The notes under the pieces: model-generated
The model's database searches: none
What the model was told of the DNA's origin: nothing
The model's input: the letters and a program-made list of their open reading frames with translations, nothing else
NCBI GenBank assembly: GCA_033065855.1
Contig: JAVXUO010000932.1
Span: 1 to 64,000 of the forward strand
Length of the DNA stretch: 64,000 nt
Direction of reading: 5' to 3'
Origin: Escallonia rubra
Lineage: Eukaryota; Streptophyta; Magnoliopsida; Escalloniales; Escalloniaceae
In this document: one piece after another, positions 1-11,844 of the stretch
Position numbering within the stretch: position 1 is the stretch's first letter
Layout: every line of letters begins with the position of its first letter
Made by a program: the position numbers and the translations under genes

Positions 1-3000
1 AGCTATGGATTCCCATTCCAGACTACAAATCACATCCTGCAAATTGCACGACACGCTCACCGTCAAGGAAACGACAATAGAGCATGCGAGACCAGAAGTC
101 TCCAAAAGCCACCATAAATACCATTATTATGCACATACCGAGGGGTTTTGCTTATCGATGTCAAAGCTGTTAATGGCACAGGGTTCGGCCAAGAACTCAA
201 TAGCTTCTTCCCCTGGGAATTGAATGACATATTTAGAATCAGCCAACATGTAACTCAGAAGCACTACTCTTATTTGCATAAAACCCAAAAGCCTCAACAA
301 ATAGAAGAACAAATTCAGAAACAGCCCCTACCTTGCTCCACAACTGCAAGAATGCCATCTTCGGAGCATATCATAGCCGGTAAGACCCGCGTAGATGAGA
401 TGCTAGCAAGGTTTGCAGCACGTGTAAAAGTGTCATATTGGACCTCCCAAACCTCGCTTTCAGATAGCGACTGGGCTGGTGTCTCACCCATCCCAACCCC
501 AGAGAGAATTATCGGCTGTTGTTGCCACCGAAGGTCCCACGCAAATACAGAACCACTAGAACCCCCTGCCTTCATAAACAAGAAAACTAGAGAGCCAGCA
601 CAAAGTTTGAACAAGCTTGATATTTCAGATTGCATAAAACAAAAAATCAAACGACGCAAAAATGAAAAAAAAAAAAAAAAAGGAATTGATAATGAAACTT
701 CAGCTCTATTTCACTTCAGCAAAATCCTACTTTTTCCAGCAAGATCAGAAGGCACGTTTAAGTTGAAAATAGCTAGATGCAGAATTGTTTGGAGGAAGTA
801 CATGTTGGCCTTGTTTGCATACACCCCGAGTAAACATTTTGTGGCACTAAACCCTGCTCTGGTGGGTATGTTTGGCACATCACCTCCCTCCATCTTTCCT
901 CGTTATCTCGCTCACTCGCTCTATCTCACAAACATGTTAAAAGCCTGAGGTTCTATCAATAACATTGTTGGAGTTTGATGTCCTTCGTGAAATTGGATTT
1001 ACTACAAAAAACCATGTCATATACATGCACATGGAGACAAACATACACATGCAACAAATATAAGATATGTATCTATATGGTAGATGCGAAAGGGAGAGAT
1101 AGCCACCATCAACCTATTTGAACTGATCTTATCACCTGGGGCATGTTTAACGATGGGGTATTGACCTTGATCCAGTGGAGGAACAAGCTTCCAATTACTC
1201 GGGCACAACCTAAAACTGAGAATGCATAATAAAATGATGATTCCTGAAATGTTTACTAAAAACTTTGATGCTTTTAATTTTACATTTGATCTTGAAATTC
1301 AATTATAATAACCATTATTTGATACTCAAATGTCAAGGAATACATAAAAAGCCATACCTGAACACACACACACACAAACACTGTGTGTGTTGAAATTCAT
1401 GTCTGTAAAAAAGGCATTGGACTTCCAAAAATCAAAGGCATTGGATTTACTAAAAAATTAGGTACTTTTGGCTCTTTATCGATCTTAGAAGTTGATTATT
1501 AATGGTTCTGCGAGCGCCTTTGGACTTTAGAGAATGTTTGCCAAATACACCGAGTGTCTTTCGCTGCATGACTCCTGATTTCTTAGAACCGTTTGAAGGC
1601 TTACGTTTCTACTGTTTCTACCAGAAAAAGGGGATGTTCAAATGATATTACTTATCATAGTCATCATCCAAGCCTTTGTACGAAACTAGTTGGAGTCGGC
1701 TACATGAATCAGTTTATCACAATTCCCCTCCTAATAAACCAGGTGTTCACACAACTTCTTCCCAAGTTATTCGCGGTCTACCCCTACCTTGTCCAACACC
1801 ATCAACTTGGCCAAACCACTTCTATTTATAAGGGCATCTAAAGGCCTACGTGGAACATAGCAAAGAATGTCAACAAATGTTCCCTCATCTTTCCCTCAAT
1901 TTGTGTCACCCCCACTTGGCTGTGGATATCTAAATTTCTTGTTCTATCCCTCCTTGTGGCTGCACATCCACCTAAGCATTGGCATTTCAGCCGATCATCT
2001 TGTGTGTGTGATGTTTCTAAGTTACCCAACATACTGAACCATACAAAACTAGTGCTCTCACCGCCGTCTTATAAAAATTCACCTTCAGCTTAAAAGGCGA
2101 GTATGAAATCACATAAGACCCCGGTTGCAGACCTCCACTTTAACCCACCTGCTCTTACCTTAAAATCCTCGTCAATCTCTCCCTCCTTGTGCTTTATTGA
2201 ATCAAAAATACCTAAACAAATCTTTCTAGGTACTTGTTCACAAACCATACCTCCTCCAAAGACATCCTCCTTGTTTTACTAAAATTGCATTCCAAGTACC
2301 TCTTCTTAGTCCTGCTTAACCTATAACCTTTGGATCTAAAGTACTTCTCCATAACCGTGATTGTTAGCATTGTACGATCCGCGATATGTATCGTACTATG
2401 ACGGTACACCAATAAAACAGTAAAATATTGCTTGCATATTGGACCAATACTCGTGTCACCCCTTATATGGTTTTGCCGTTTACTCTATGGACCTGCATAA
2501 ACCCGAGAAACCTCCTAACCTCATCCAGGATTCCTCTATGACAATGAACAAACAAACAAACTCCTCTAGCAAGACACGAGAATGTGAATACTCTATCACA
2601 TCCTTCAATCACCATATAATTGTGAAAGAGGGAAGAGATGCTAACGACATTGAAAAAGAAAGGAGAAAGCTTTTACCAAGTTTCTACCGTCACGGCAGCA
2701 CCTATATTCTATTACTTGTAAGGGTGATCCAATTGAATGAACGGACCATATCCCCAAGGGATTGTATTATATTTTTATTTATTTTTATTCTTTAGTTTTT
2801 AATTTTTTTTTTAGTTTTAATTTATGCCTTGTTGAATGTGAATGAGCCCCGGCCATTTTTAGGTATTTGAATTTTGAACTACTTATATCAAATAATAGCG
2901 TTTGTTCTTGTGTTTGAATTTTGAAATACTGAGCATATAGATCGGAGCGTTATCAAGATGAGTAAAATCATTTGTAACATCCCTTTATTTTGGCAGAAAG

Positions 3001-6000
3001 TAGAAAACATGCCATGAACACAATTATAAGAAGTAGTAATACACCAAGAGGCATTTGATGCATTAAAATGTCCTGTAAAAGATGTTGCAGGTTGCCCCAT
3101 TTTCAAATTTGAGTTCATATGGGTTTGGTGAGCTAGAAATCAACCTTTGGTTCAAGCCACAACTTGGCAGGCGGAGGTCACGCCTGGCCAACAATGCTCA
3201 TCCCAAGACAGTAGGAAATCATATCACTTGGTCAAAATTGCTTAATTTATTAGTTAACACAGGTTTTCGCCAAAAGGATATGACATGTCATACAATGAAG
3301 CAAAAAGGTCAAAGACTTGATCAATTGAAATTGGACTCACTGACACAAATGTTATATGATGTTTCTTCTTAAAGGCATATAAACGATGAATTCGTAACTT
3401 AAATTAGGTAAACTTACATAAGCACGTCCTCAACTTTTTTAAATATAGACACCTTCCTCTTCAACACGACTTCACCCCTTAAATAAATCAATTTGGATGG
3501 AGAAAAAAAAGTACTACTCTTCCCCTTGTATATATAAATTATTCTTCAATCATCATCCAAGCAGTCCCGTCATATACATACATACAAAACATAGGTACAG
3601 AAAGGACCTTGCCACCACCACTAAAAACACCGAAGAAGGCTGCCGCCATCCACCTATATCATGCCTCACTGACCTATAGCCCTTGCACACTGCCATCAAA
3701 CTAATGTTCTTGCGATCATCTTCTTTAAAAATTAAACTCTATAGTATGGAGTACCTGTGTGCGTGTGTGTGTTTTTCTGTAAGGAATTAAAAATTTCAGG
3801 ACTGTGTTCAGAGCTCTTCTCCAATTGCTGTTAGGCATAAATGCCACACATTGTTGAAGTACACCGTCTTTCCTACTTTATCACAAGCAAAAGAGGATTT
3901 TTAATCAGCCATCTTACCAGACATGTGTGCTTTCGTGATGGATGAATATCAATGGAGTGCACAATGCCAGAAGTCTTCTGAGCCCTGCAACATTAACTGA
4001 GAATATGACCAAAAACAGTAAGAGAATAGGTTATCTGGGCCCAACTAATTAGGACAGCAGTATTGCAATTGTAATAGTCAAAATATGAAAAGTAACTATG
4101 TCTGCTCAAAGCATAAAAAGAACTATGAGAATGAAGAGCAACGACGTATGTCCAAAAGCATAGTAAATTTGTGATAAGCATAGTCCGCGGACAAACCAAT
4201 CAAAATCCCTAAGACATGAAACCCAGCCACATGGTATACTCAAACGCTAAGTAATTTGTTCGTCTAATGGCATGATGTTCATTTCACTCGCCACTGGGCA
4301 ATTCAAGGTGTGGGGATTCTGGCGAATTCACACTTCAATCAGTTTCGGCATGGTAGGAGGAATCTTAAGATACGAGACATGGAACTTTGTAATATACCAT
4401 TTCCCACCCCCTTTCATAGCTATCAGTGCACCATTTTCATATCACACTGTGTATCAAGGCAATGAAATCATAATAAGCAGTATTGACATCTGCCTTGTGT
4501 GTTTCAACGCTCGAAATGAATGGTAACGACATTGATGAGAGAATGACATTCCAAGAATGAGATGCCTATTAAGGCACCTTTATGTATTGGCTCTCTTCAT
4601 ATATACAGCATTACAGCCTAGCCTAGGAAGCACAGATTCCGGTGCGAGTGCGGATACGTCATTTTCTAAAACGTAGGATACGGGTGCTGCAGGGATACGG
4701 TAATTATATGTATTTTGTAAGCTATAGATGGGAAAAAAACTATCTTGTCTTTCCAACCAAATTAGCGTGGGAGTTTGTTGAATTAATGGGCTGTTTTGGA
4801 ATCATTAAAAATTGTATAGCTGACTTTAGTAAAAGTTTGTATGAGTTGTGGTGTTACTCTTATTTCCATGAAGTAATGGGGCTATTTTAGATATACTAAT
4901 CAAAATGGGGTACCTAAATAAAATACTAGAAAGTTGGGAAAAGATAAGGTTGCATGCATTTAAACAAGCGGTTATGGGTTAAAGAACAGCAGAAGTAACT
5001 TCAGCAGTTGTATATCTCCGAGTGATCCCTCTTCTTCTTGGATGCCGCTGCTACTGCCGGATCAACCTACGGACTCGCCCCCGACATCTCTTTCATGTCA
5101 TCCGTCTCCGGCTGCTGCTGCCTACTGTATCTGGTTCCTTCTTCTGTTTCTCTTTATTCTCTCTTCAACCCCCCTGCCCCCAAAACCACGATACCCTAGC
5201 TTCATTCTCTTTTGAAATTCTTCTTTGATCCTTGAAGTACCCGGTGCGTGTCCCAGCTGCACCCGAAATTTGGAAAATCATTTGAGATACTAAATAATAT
5301 TGGACACACACCAAGTGCACACCCAGCCACACCCAATCTGCACCCTGTGCTGGTACGTTGTCCAATATGCCGCACCCGTGCTTCACAGGATACAGCTAAA
5401 TGCTGGTTATAACTCAGGACCCCTTATGTAACCTGTCTTCACAAGTGGAGCCTAATTTTAAACCATCTAAAGCAATGAAGTTCACGTGAAAGAGCACCCA
5501 GTAAAGACAGTGTAATGAACAATTACAAGTCTACAACACCAAGAACTGCTTGCCCTTGTCTTCTGTTTGAAGTCCCAAAACAAGTACAAAGCACATACAT
5601 TTAACAAGGCAGTGCCCTCATTTATCAGTTCTACCTTATATTGCTTTGTGGATAGCTAAATATAGCAATATTGCTAGAAAAAGAAAAAACAGCGCGAGCC
5701 TAAAGGGGCGCAACAATGTACACGAAGATTACACAACTAACCAACCATATAAGACTTAAAGAACCTACACACTCCTGCTCTGACCACAATAACAAAGTAC
5801 TCAATACCAGGGAATTCAATTTAGCCAATTGAAGCTCTACCACCTGAAAGGCCCCTGGTGTTTGGTTCCCTCCACAGAGACCAAAATGGCACAGAGGTAT
5901 CACTTCCTATTAGTACGACTCGGAATTAACAATGCTCACTTTCTGTATAGATGCTTTTGTCTACAATAACGTCTTCAGTAATGACTCGAGTACTCAACCA

Positions 6001-8914
6001 ACTACTTTGCTCTTATTCCCTCCAGTTTGTTCCAAACCCAGTAAAAGTACAAGCTCTGTGAGCAATTTACCGGCTTAAGCAAGCGAGCACCCTCTTTGAT
6101 TGGTAACCACTAACCCCAACAAGGTTCCAGCCTAATCTCGTTATGCCTGTATTTCAGGCCCTTGGACAGACTATCTTCTTTTCCAAATAATTAGAGATGC
6201 TTCCGATTTATAGTTCTTTACTACCCAACCCTGCCCCCAATAGGAGGAGAGGGGCTGCACCCAACCATAGTCCATAATTTCTGTAGGTATTCATGAGATA
6301 ATAATCTTGCAATCATCTACACATTTGGCTTGAACATTAAGTGATATGAGTTCGACCAAGATTTGTTAGGATTTGAGCTAAAATAAAACTTAGAAAAACT
6401 TGGCGACAAGGAAAAACAGGAAATTGAAGACATTCCAATTGTTCGTGAGTTCAGTGACGTGTTCCCTGCTGAAATAAAAGCTCTACCCCCTGATCGAGAA
6501 TTTGATTTTGTTATGAAGTTATTGCCACGAACAAGTCCGCTTTCTAACGCTCCATATAAAGGAGCTCCAACAGAGCTGAAAGGGTTGAAGGTTCAGTTGC
6601 AAGAACTACTAGATAAAGGCCTTATTCAACCAAGTGTATCGCCTTGGGGTGCTCCCGTATTGTTCATTAAAAAGAAAGACGGTCCGTTCAGCTTGAGCAT
6701 TGATGATGGACAATTGAATCATGTGACTGTGAGGAACAAATATCCACTATCAAAGGTTTTGTTAGTCAAACTAAAGCCTTTTAGGTGAAGGAAGCTATGA
6801 GTTGGGCAAAACGATATATCTGTTGAGGTTGGGAGAAGCTTCGGGGATATAGGCATAGATTGGTGGGAATAAGTTGTTTAACACGATCTTAAATTCTAAG
6901 AAAATGCCGAGGAATGGAGATAAACAAAGTTGCAACTACTATAGAGGGATCAAGCTCATGAATCACGCTATGAAACTTTGGAGAGGGTTATTGAACATAG
7001 ACCAAGAAGAAAGAGTAAAATATCTAAAAAACAAATTGGTTTAGAAGCGATCTTTGCATGGTCTTTAAATATCTGGAAAAAGCATACAATAAGGTCCCAA
7101 GGGAAGTTATGTAGCGGGCTCTCGAGAACAAATTGAGTGCCTACCAAGTTTGTTGATGTTCTCACAAATGGAAAGACTCCAATCATACTCTCTATTCGCT
7201 TTGTACTTCAATTTTTCATAACATGTAGTAAGGATATGCACACCACCATATGTACTCTCTTACTTAACTCCTAGGTTTGCTAAAATTGCATGCCAAGTAC
7301 ACCGTCTTGGTCCTGCTTAACCTAAAAGCCTTTCAATGGGGAATATGCTTCTCGATAACTCTATCTTGAAGTTTAGATTAGCAAAAACGTATACCATCCG
7401 ATCTCATTATGAATATTCTCGGTAAGCTCGTCCTTGATCAAAGTAACTAAGCAAGGTACCTTTAAGCATCTTAAAAATCAGTAATGCACAGGGAGGGAGA
7501 GATTGATGAGGATGTGGACAATAGCATAATAAACGAGAAGAGCACGTTTAACAATTAAACAAAACAGCATCGAGCTGGCTAGAATTTGTTATCTCCATAT
7601 AACATAATAGCCGCATTCTCTTATCCTGATCCCAAACTTGAAAGGAATTTCCACCAGAAGTAAATAGATTCAATCATCTTAGGCTTAACAAATCCCTTAC
7701 TTGAGGATTCCGTAAATGGATGCACATTTTTTAAAATAAATGGATCATGGGCTCATGCTTCCCTTGAACATCAATTTTAACAATTTTTCGATGCTTTGCA
7801 TCAGCAATCTTTTGTTTTATAGGCGGGACACATGCAGCAGGGTAACAGTAAGAGATGAGGTTAGTGTCGCTCTGTGTTTACATCCGATTGGCATTGCTAA
7901 ATATTAAAAAAGCACTATCACAGAGTATCTGTTGTTGGGGGTGGCAAATTTTGCTTTCCAAGCAAAGCTACCTGCCATCCCCCCTGCTTTTCTCTCCTAG
8001 AATTACATTTATACACGCAAACTGATCACTGATTTGCCATTAATTTCGTCCAAAATAATGCTTCAAAAAGCATTGATCAATCATAAGAAGGCAGTCAAAT
8101 TAGAGTTAACAAAACAAAGTTTTGAAAGTATTAGCATTATTCCACTAAGCACTCTTAAGCATTAGCAAACACATGACTGCGAAATAACGCACAAAATGGA
8201 CATTTGACACCAATGCTCAAGCATGAAACAGTCGAAACAGTAACAGTTCAAGAAATAAAGACTGCTCACTAACCAATTCCCCTTAAACTGAGCTGCAGGC
8301 CCACCGCACTTCCTCTGATCCCACCACTGCACGCCAAGCCCCGGCCCGCCCGTGGCGAACTCCGCTGGTGACGCCCACTTTGTGGCAGTATACGAAGCCA
8401 GCCCGTTGCTGTCAAAAACTTTCCGATAACTCACCCCCGAACCGCCGACACTCACCACATTCACCCTCCCGTCCATCCCAACTGTAACACACTCCGACCC
8501 ACTTTCGTTCAAGTCAATCCCCGAGATGGGTCCCGCGTGCAACGCATTTTCGGGCAAAGAGACCTCCGAGTCTATCCTGGCATCGAGCGAATCAGCGAAC
8601 AGCACGTGGAACGAGCCAGAGAAGGAGGAGGCGGCGATCACGGGCTTTTGTGGGGTTTGAGAGACCTTGAGGGAGGAGATTCTATGAGGGGAGGTCCAGG
8701 AGAAGTGGTGGGTAAGGGTTTCTGACGGGTTTTTGGAGTTTATGGAGTGTATTTCGACGGAGGAGGCATCGGAATCGGAGTTAAAGGCGGCCAAGACGAC
8801 GTGGCGGTCAAATGGGGAGATAGGAGGCAGCCAGCGGAGGGCGTCGATGTATTTAGATTGGGGGAGTCTGTGGATTTGGAGGGGTTGGGGGTGCGGGGTG
8901 CCGTTTCGTGCCAT
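1..8914 (-). CDS. NUP43: Nucleoporin NUP43-like WD40 protein, five exons, 3' end outside the window
   Basis: NUP43 is a WD40 (beta-propeller) subunit of the outer-ring Nup107-160 complex of the nuclear pore. Coding exons read on the minus strand: 8914-8274 (ATG at 8914), 3984-3918, 569-332, 212-139 and 36 to the window edge. All introns are GT-AG and phases join exactly, giving 352 visible residues without a stop. Family blocks seen in order: [113 protein letters not shown] and [12 protein letters not shown]. These match remembered plant NUP43 sequence; only a short C-terminus should be missing. Introns 1 and 2 are about 4.3 and 3.3 kb and hold transposon remnants. The family call comes from recall, not a search, but the residue match and the consistent splicing make it strong. 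Confidence 0.9.
1838..2412 (-). mobile_element. RTE-type LINE fragment (C-terminal reverse transcriptase region) in NUP43 intron 2
   Basis: Minus-strand readings contain [20 protein letters not shown] (about 2270-2345) and, further 3', [20 protein letters not shown] (about 1880-1950). Both are signature stretches of the C-terminal part of plant RTE-class non-LTR reverse transcriptases. The pieces lie in different frames with stops between them, so this is a dead, 5'-truncated copy. It sits inside NUP43 intron 2 in the same orientation as the gene. No poly(A) tail or target-site duplication could be fixed. Confidence 0.7.
4627..5384. mobile_element. Possible short non-autonomous element with inverted ends, in NUP43 intron 1
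   Basis: The left end (4627-4652) carries GAAGCACAGATTCCGGTGCG and the right end (5370-5384) the reverse complement of GAAGCACGGGTGCGG, about 760 bp apart. The inside has no recognised coding domain; 5020-5230 is a CT-rich, UTR-like stretch. No clear target-site duplication was found, so the boundaries and class are uncertain. It could be coincidental similarity between GC-rich patches. Confidence 0.3.
6395..6785 (+). mobile_element. Ty3-gypsy reverse transcriptase fragment in NUP43 intron 1
   Basis: A plus-strand frame reads [15 protein letters not shown], then [32 protein letters not shown] and [17 protein letters not shown]. This is the start of the Ty3-gypsy reverse transcriptase domain (the [34 protein letters not shown] block). 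It ends abruptly near 6785, before the catalytic YVDD motif. Only a small part of pol remains. It is antisense to NUP43. Confidence 0.85.
6828..7385. mobile_element. RTE-type LINE fragments in opposite orientations, NUP43 intron 1
   Basis: On the plus strand, 6870-6990 reads [16 protein letters not shown] and [19 protein letters not shown], followed near 7070-7130 by [14 protein letters not shown]. These correspond to the NYRGIKL..TMKLWERVIE and DLEKAYDRVPREV blocks of plant RTE reverse transcriptases. At about 7275-7380 the opposite strand reads [19 protein letters not shown], the later [16 protein letters not shown] block. The two pieces face opposite ways, so the copy is rearranged or two fragments lie side by side. 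Several stops are present and neither piece is functional. Confidence 0.7.
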
Positions 8915-10652
8915 TGTTAGGGCTTTGTGAGGGTTTTGGGAGTGAAGTGTGTTGTTGAAGGTGAAGAGGGTAAGGTGGGAAATGGGTGGGGTTAGGAAGT
9001 AACATTAAATCACTTAAAGTTAAATTTTTTATTTTTAAAACAATTAAAATCAATTTAGTTTTTATTTTTTATAAAAATAATGGGTGTTTGATTATCTAAT
9101 TTTTATTTTTAGTGTTTGATTTCTCAGTTTTTATTTTGAAGGTGACAGTGGTGGGGCGTGGCAGTGGGGGGGGGGGGGGGGGTGGTATTAAAATAAAAAT
9201 CAAAACTGACAATACAAAACTCCAAAATGAGAGTTTTGAAAAAAACCCTGTTTTAAAAACTGCTTTTCAAAACTGAAGAAAAAAAAACAAAAACTATGTG
9301 TCAAACGCGTTTTTTTCTCCAGTTTACAAAATTAGAAAAAAAACTGAAAGCCAAATGGTTTTCAAACAAACCCTTAAAAGTTGACGTTTACTGCTGTTTA
9401 GAGGTGGCAATCAAGACTTAAATCTATTTGTGTTTATAAATTCATCCACTTAAAATTTGCTTAAATTTTACTTATTTAATAATTAAGTCTTAATTGGCCA
9501 CTCATTTTAAAACTCAATAACCCGCGAGTTTTAAGTGCATTGTAAATGAGTGTTCATTTGACCGTATATGTAGTCGACTTTTTATGTCAAAAGTGTGTAC
9601 AACCTAAAATTTCTCCAATCTTCTCTCTCACAAGTTACGACGTAAAAGTACATCGTCGTCACCGTCACTGCCGGTTCATCGCCGTCGTTGCCCGTTAACC
9701 GCCATCGACGCAGTTTGTTACTGTTGCCACTACCATTGCAGCGACACTGAAGGTTGGATCTACTATTGCCTAGATTGGACTGGCAATAACCACCCGTAAC
9801 CACCCACCATCTCCGTCGACGTCACCATTACCACATCCTGCCGGCTGTGTTGCCTCTCCATCTTTACCACTCTGTTGCCATATTCGCTTAGATCTGGTGA
9901 TGATTGTGGTTGTAGTTGTAGTTGTTGGTGGTTGTGGGTATGATGGACGTCCAATTGTGGCGGCAAGTATTGGTTGTTCAGTGTGGTTGTGCTTCTTGTT
10001 GTAGTCGTAGTGTGGTGGTTGTACTTGTGTTTATGGTTGTAACTGGAGCATGAAAGTGGTGGTTATTGGTTTTTGCACCAGAGCCTTCAATTTTATGTCG
10101 AGAGCCTTTGCTCTATATGAAGTGCAATGTGGTCGAGTCCCTTTCACACTCCACCCATCGAGCTAAAATTATTACCAGCTCAAATAAAAAGCAAAAATGC
10201 CCTTTGCTTTCATCCATAGTACAAAGGCCTGAGCATATTCCGAAGAACAACAGTTCTTTCATATATCAGGAATTTGTGTGAAAAGGGATATATATTGCCT
10301 CAAAGATATCTCCTTTTAGGGATGACTGGAGTTGTAATCTTTTTCTTCTCATTTTGTTATCTTTAGCGGTATGTTTTCTGCCTTAAAAAGTGAAGTGCTG
10401 AAGTCAAATGTTGGCTAACCCTCTTGTCAAAAATGCTGCAATGGACAACAGTGGCACCTACTTTTGTAGCTCTACATTGTTTCGGAAAATATTTCTAATT
10501 GCTTCCATGGTACTGAATACAAAAAAATATTGTCCTCCAAAGCTTTGTTGCTCCAATATTGTTAGATGCTAACCGTAGATAGGTTTCAACGCTCACCTCA
10601 CCACAAGACGTATATAGTTAAAGGAACACAAGTTGTTGAAAGAATAAGGAAG
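8915..10652. other. Intergenic region upstream of NUP43, with a 17-base poly-G tract
   Basis: No gene was supported here. The stretch 9060-9390 is rich in T and A runs, with the motif GGGTGTTTGATT at its left and TTTTCAAACAAACCC at its right, suggesting an old hAT-type MITE, but no target-site duplication was confirmed. A pure G17 tract lies at 9166-9182. The stretch 9640-10040 is GTTG/CACC-rich low-complexity sequence; its ORFs have biased composition and look non-coding. Confidence 0.6.
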
Positions 10653-11740
10653 TTATTGATTCCATTTTCCCTTCAGAAATGCTCTACAAATCCTTTCCCA
10701 GCATTTCCTATCTGGTTCAGCAGCTTGCAATTTCAGTCTAGCATCTTCAGCAATACCTTTCTGTAAGATGATCAGATTGAAAACAAAGTAAGGCATCAAG
10801 TAGGTAAAAAGTTATCAAATTTGGGTAATACTGGATGGATTATGAAGAAGTACTAAATTATTTTACTTGGTTATTACCTCTATAGCATCGTTTGTGAGAA
10901 GACGATCAATGAGATTATTTAGAATATCTTTGGTGTACTCAGGATGCCCTTGAATTCCAAGAATGTTGTCCCCAATTGCGAACATCTCGACACCTGTTTT
11001 GTCGGAGAACGCAATCACTTCCGCTCCCGCGGGGACCTCCCAAACCTCATCTTGGTGGCACTCAATGATCGAAAGGGCAGGTGGGAATTCATCCAAGCCA
11101 TCAAGGAAGCTACAAGAGGAGAAATCTTTCACAATCTTCACTTTTCTTAAACCAATATCCCATCCGCTATAAGCTTTTCCAACTTTTCCGCCAAAAGCTC
11201 TGCACAAAACCTAAGAAGAAGAAGCAACAAGGTAAACTCTTGGTTACTTCTCATTTAACTAGATGATCATAGGATAGAATGAGTCTATTTTTGCATGTCT
11301 TGGTTTCTGAAGAACCATTAGCTTGTTTATGCATACTTAGCATGAAGCAGATTGTATAGATTGCCAAAATGGTGCGGAAAGAAATATAGAAACTGATGTT
11401 CATCATCTCAAGTTACCTGGTGACCAAAGCAAATACCAAGCACCTTCTTCTGCATGGCATCCAGGGTTTGCAGAAGAAAGCAAAGCTCAAGAATCCAAGA
11501 GTCATCTCCATAAGCATCATAAGGGCTACCACTAACCACAAACCCATCATAGTTGTGGAGCTCATTCATACTTGGGAACTCTCCATCAACAACCCTAAAC
11601 AAGTCCCATCTTTCTCCTCCTCCTCCAAAGGCTGCAACAAACACATTGAAGTACCCACCATACACCTTCTTCACATAGTCAGAATCTCTTGCTGCTAGTA
11701 ATAGTGCATATCTCTTTTCTCCTTCAATTCTCATCTTCAA
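10653..11740 (-). CDS. GGP: Gamma-glutamyl peptidase, class I glutamine amidotransferase-like
   Basis: Three minus-strand exons, all GT-AG and phase 0: 11740-11417, 11210-10878 and 10760-10653 (TAA stop). They encode 254 residues, the usual family length of about 250. The nucleophile elbow GICFGHQ has Cys104 at the end of exon 1; exon 2 carries the His-Glu part of the triad in GIQGHPEY. The N-terminus has [12 protein letters not shown] and [17 protein letters not shown]; the C-terminus ends [20 protein letters not shown]. In Arabidopsis, cytosolic GGP enzymes remove gamma-glutamate from glutathione conjugates in glucosinolate and camalexin synthesis; the substrate here is unknown. The start could also be the Met at 11734, two codons downstream. 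No damage is visible, so the gene looks intact. Confidence 0.92.
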
Positions 11741-11834
11741 ATAAAGTTATATAAGAGTAAAGTGACTACTTTGAGAATCAGAGAGAGATGTGGATCAGTG
11801 GGTTGAAGTTTGGAGTGTTAGAGGAGGGGATGAG

Positions 11835-11844
11835 CCTTATATAG
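11835..11844 (-). promoter_or_regulatory. TATA box of the gamma-glutamyl peptidase gene
   Basis: On the minus strand the sequence CTATATAAGG lies about 95 bases upstream of the start codon at 11740. This is a normal distance for a plant TATA box with a short 5' UTR. No other good TATA candidate is closer. Confidence 0.6.

Noticed and set aside
148-948. 266-residue plus-strand ORF at the left edge
   Set aside because: It runs antisense across NUP43 exons 3 and 4, has no domain, and includes a poly-Lys run from an A tract. It is a shadow of the real gene.
9582-9966. Minus ORFs in GTTG/CACC-rich sequence
   Set aside because: Low-complexity composition, overlapping frames and no domain.
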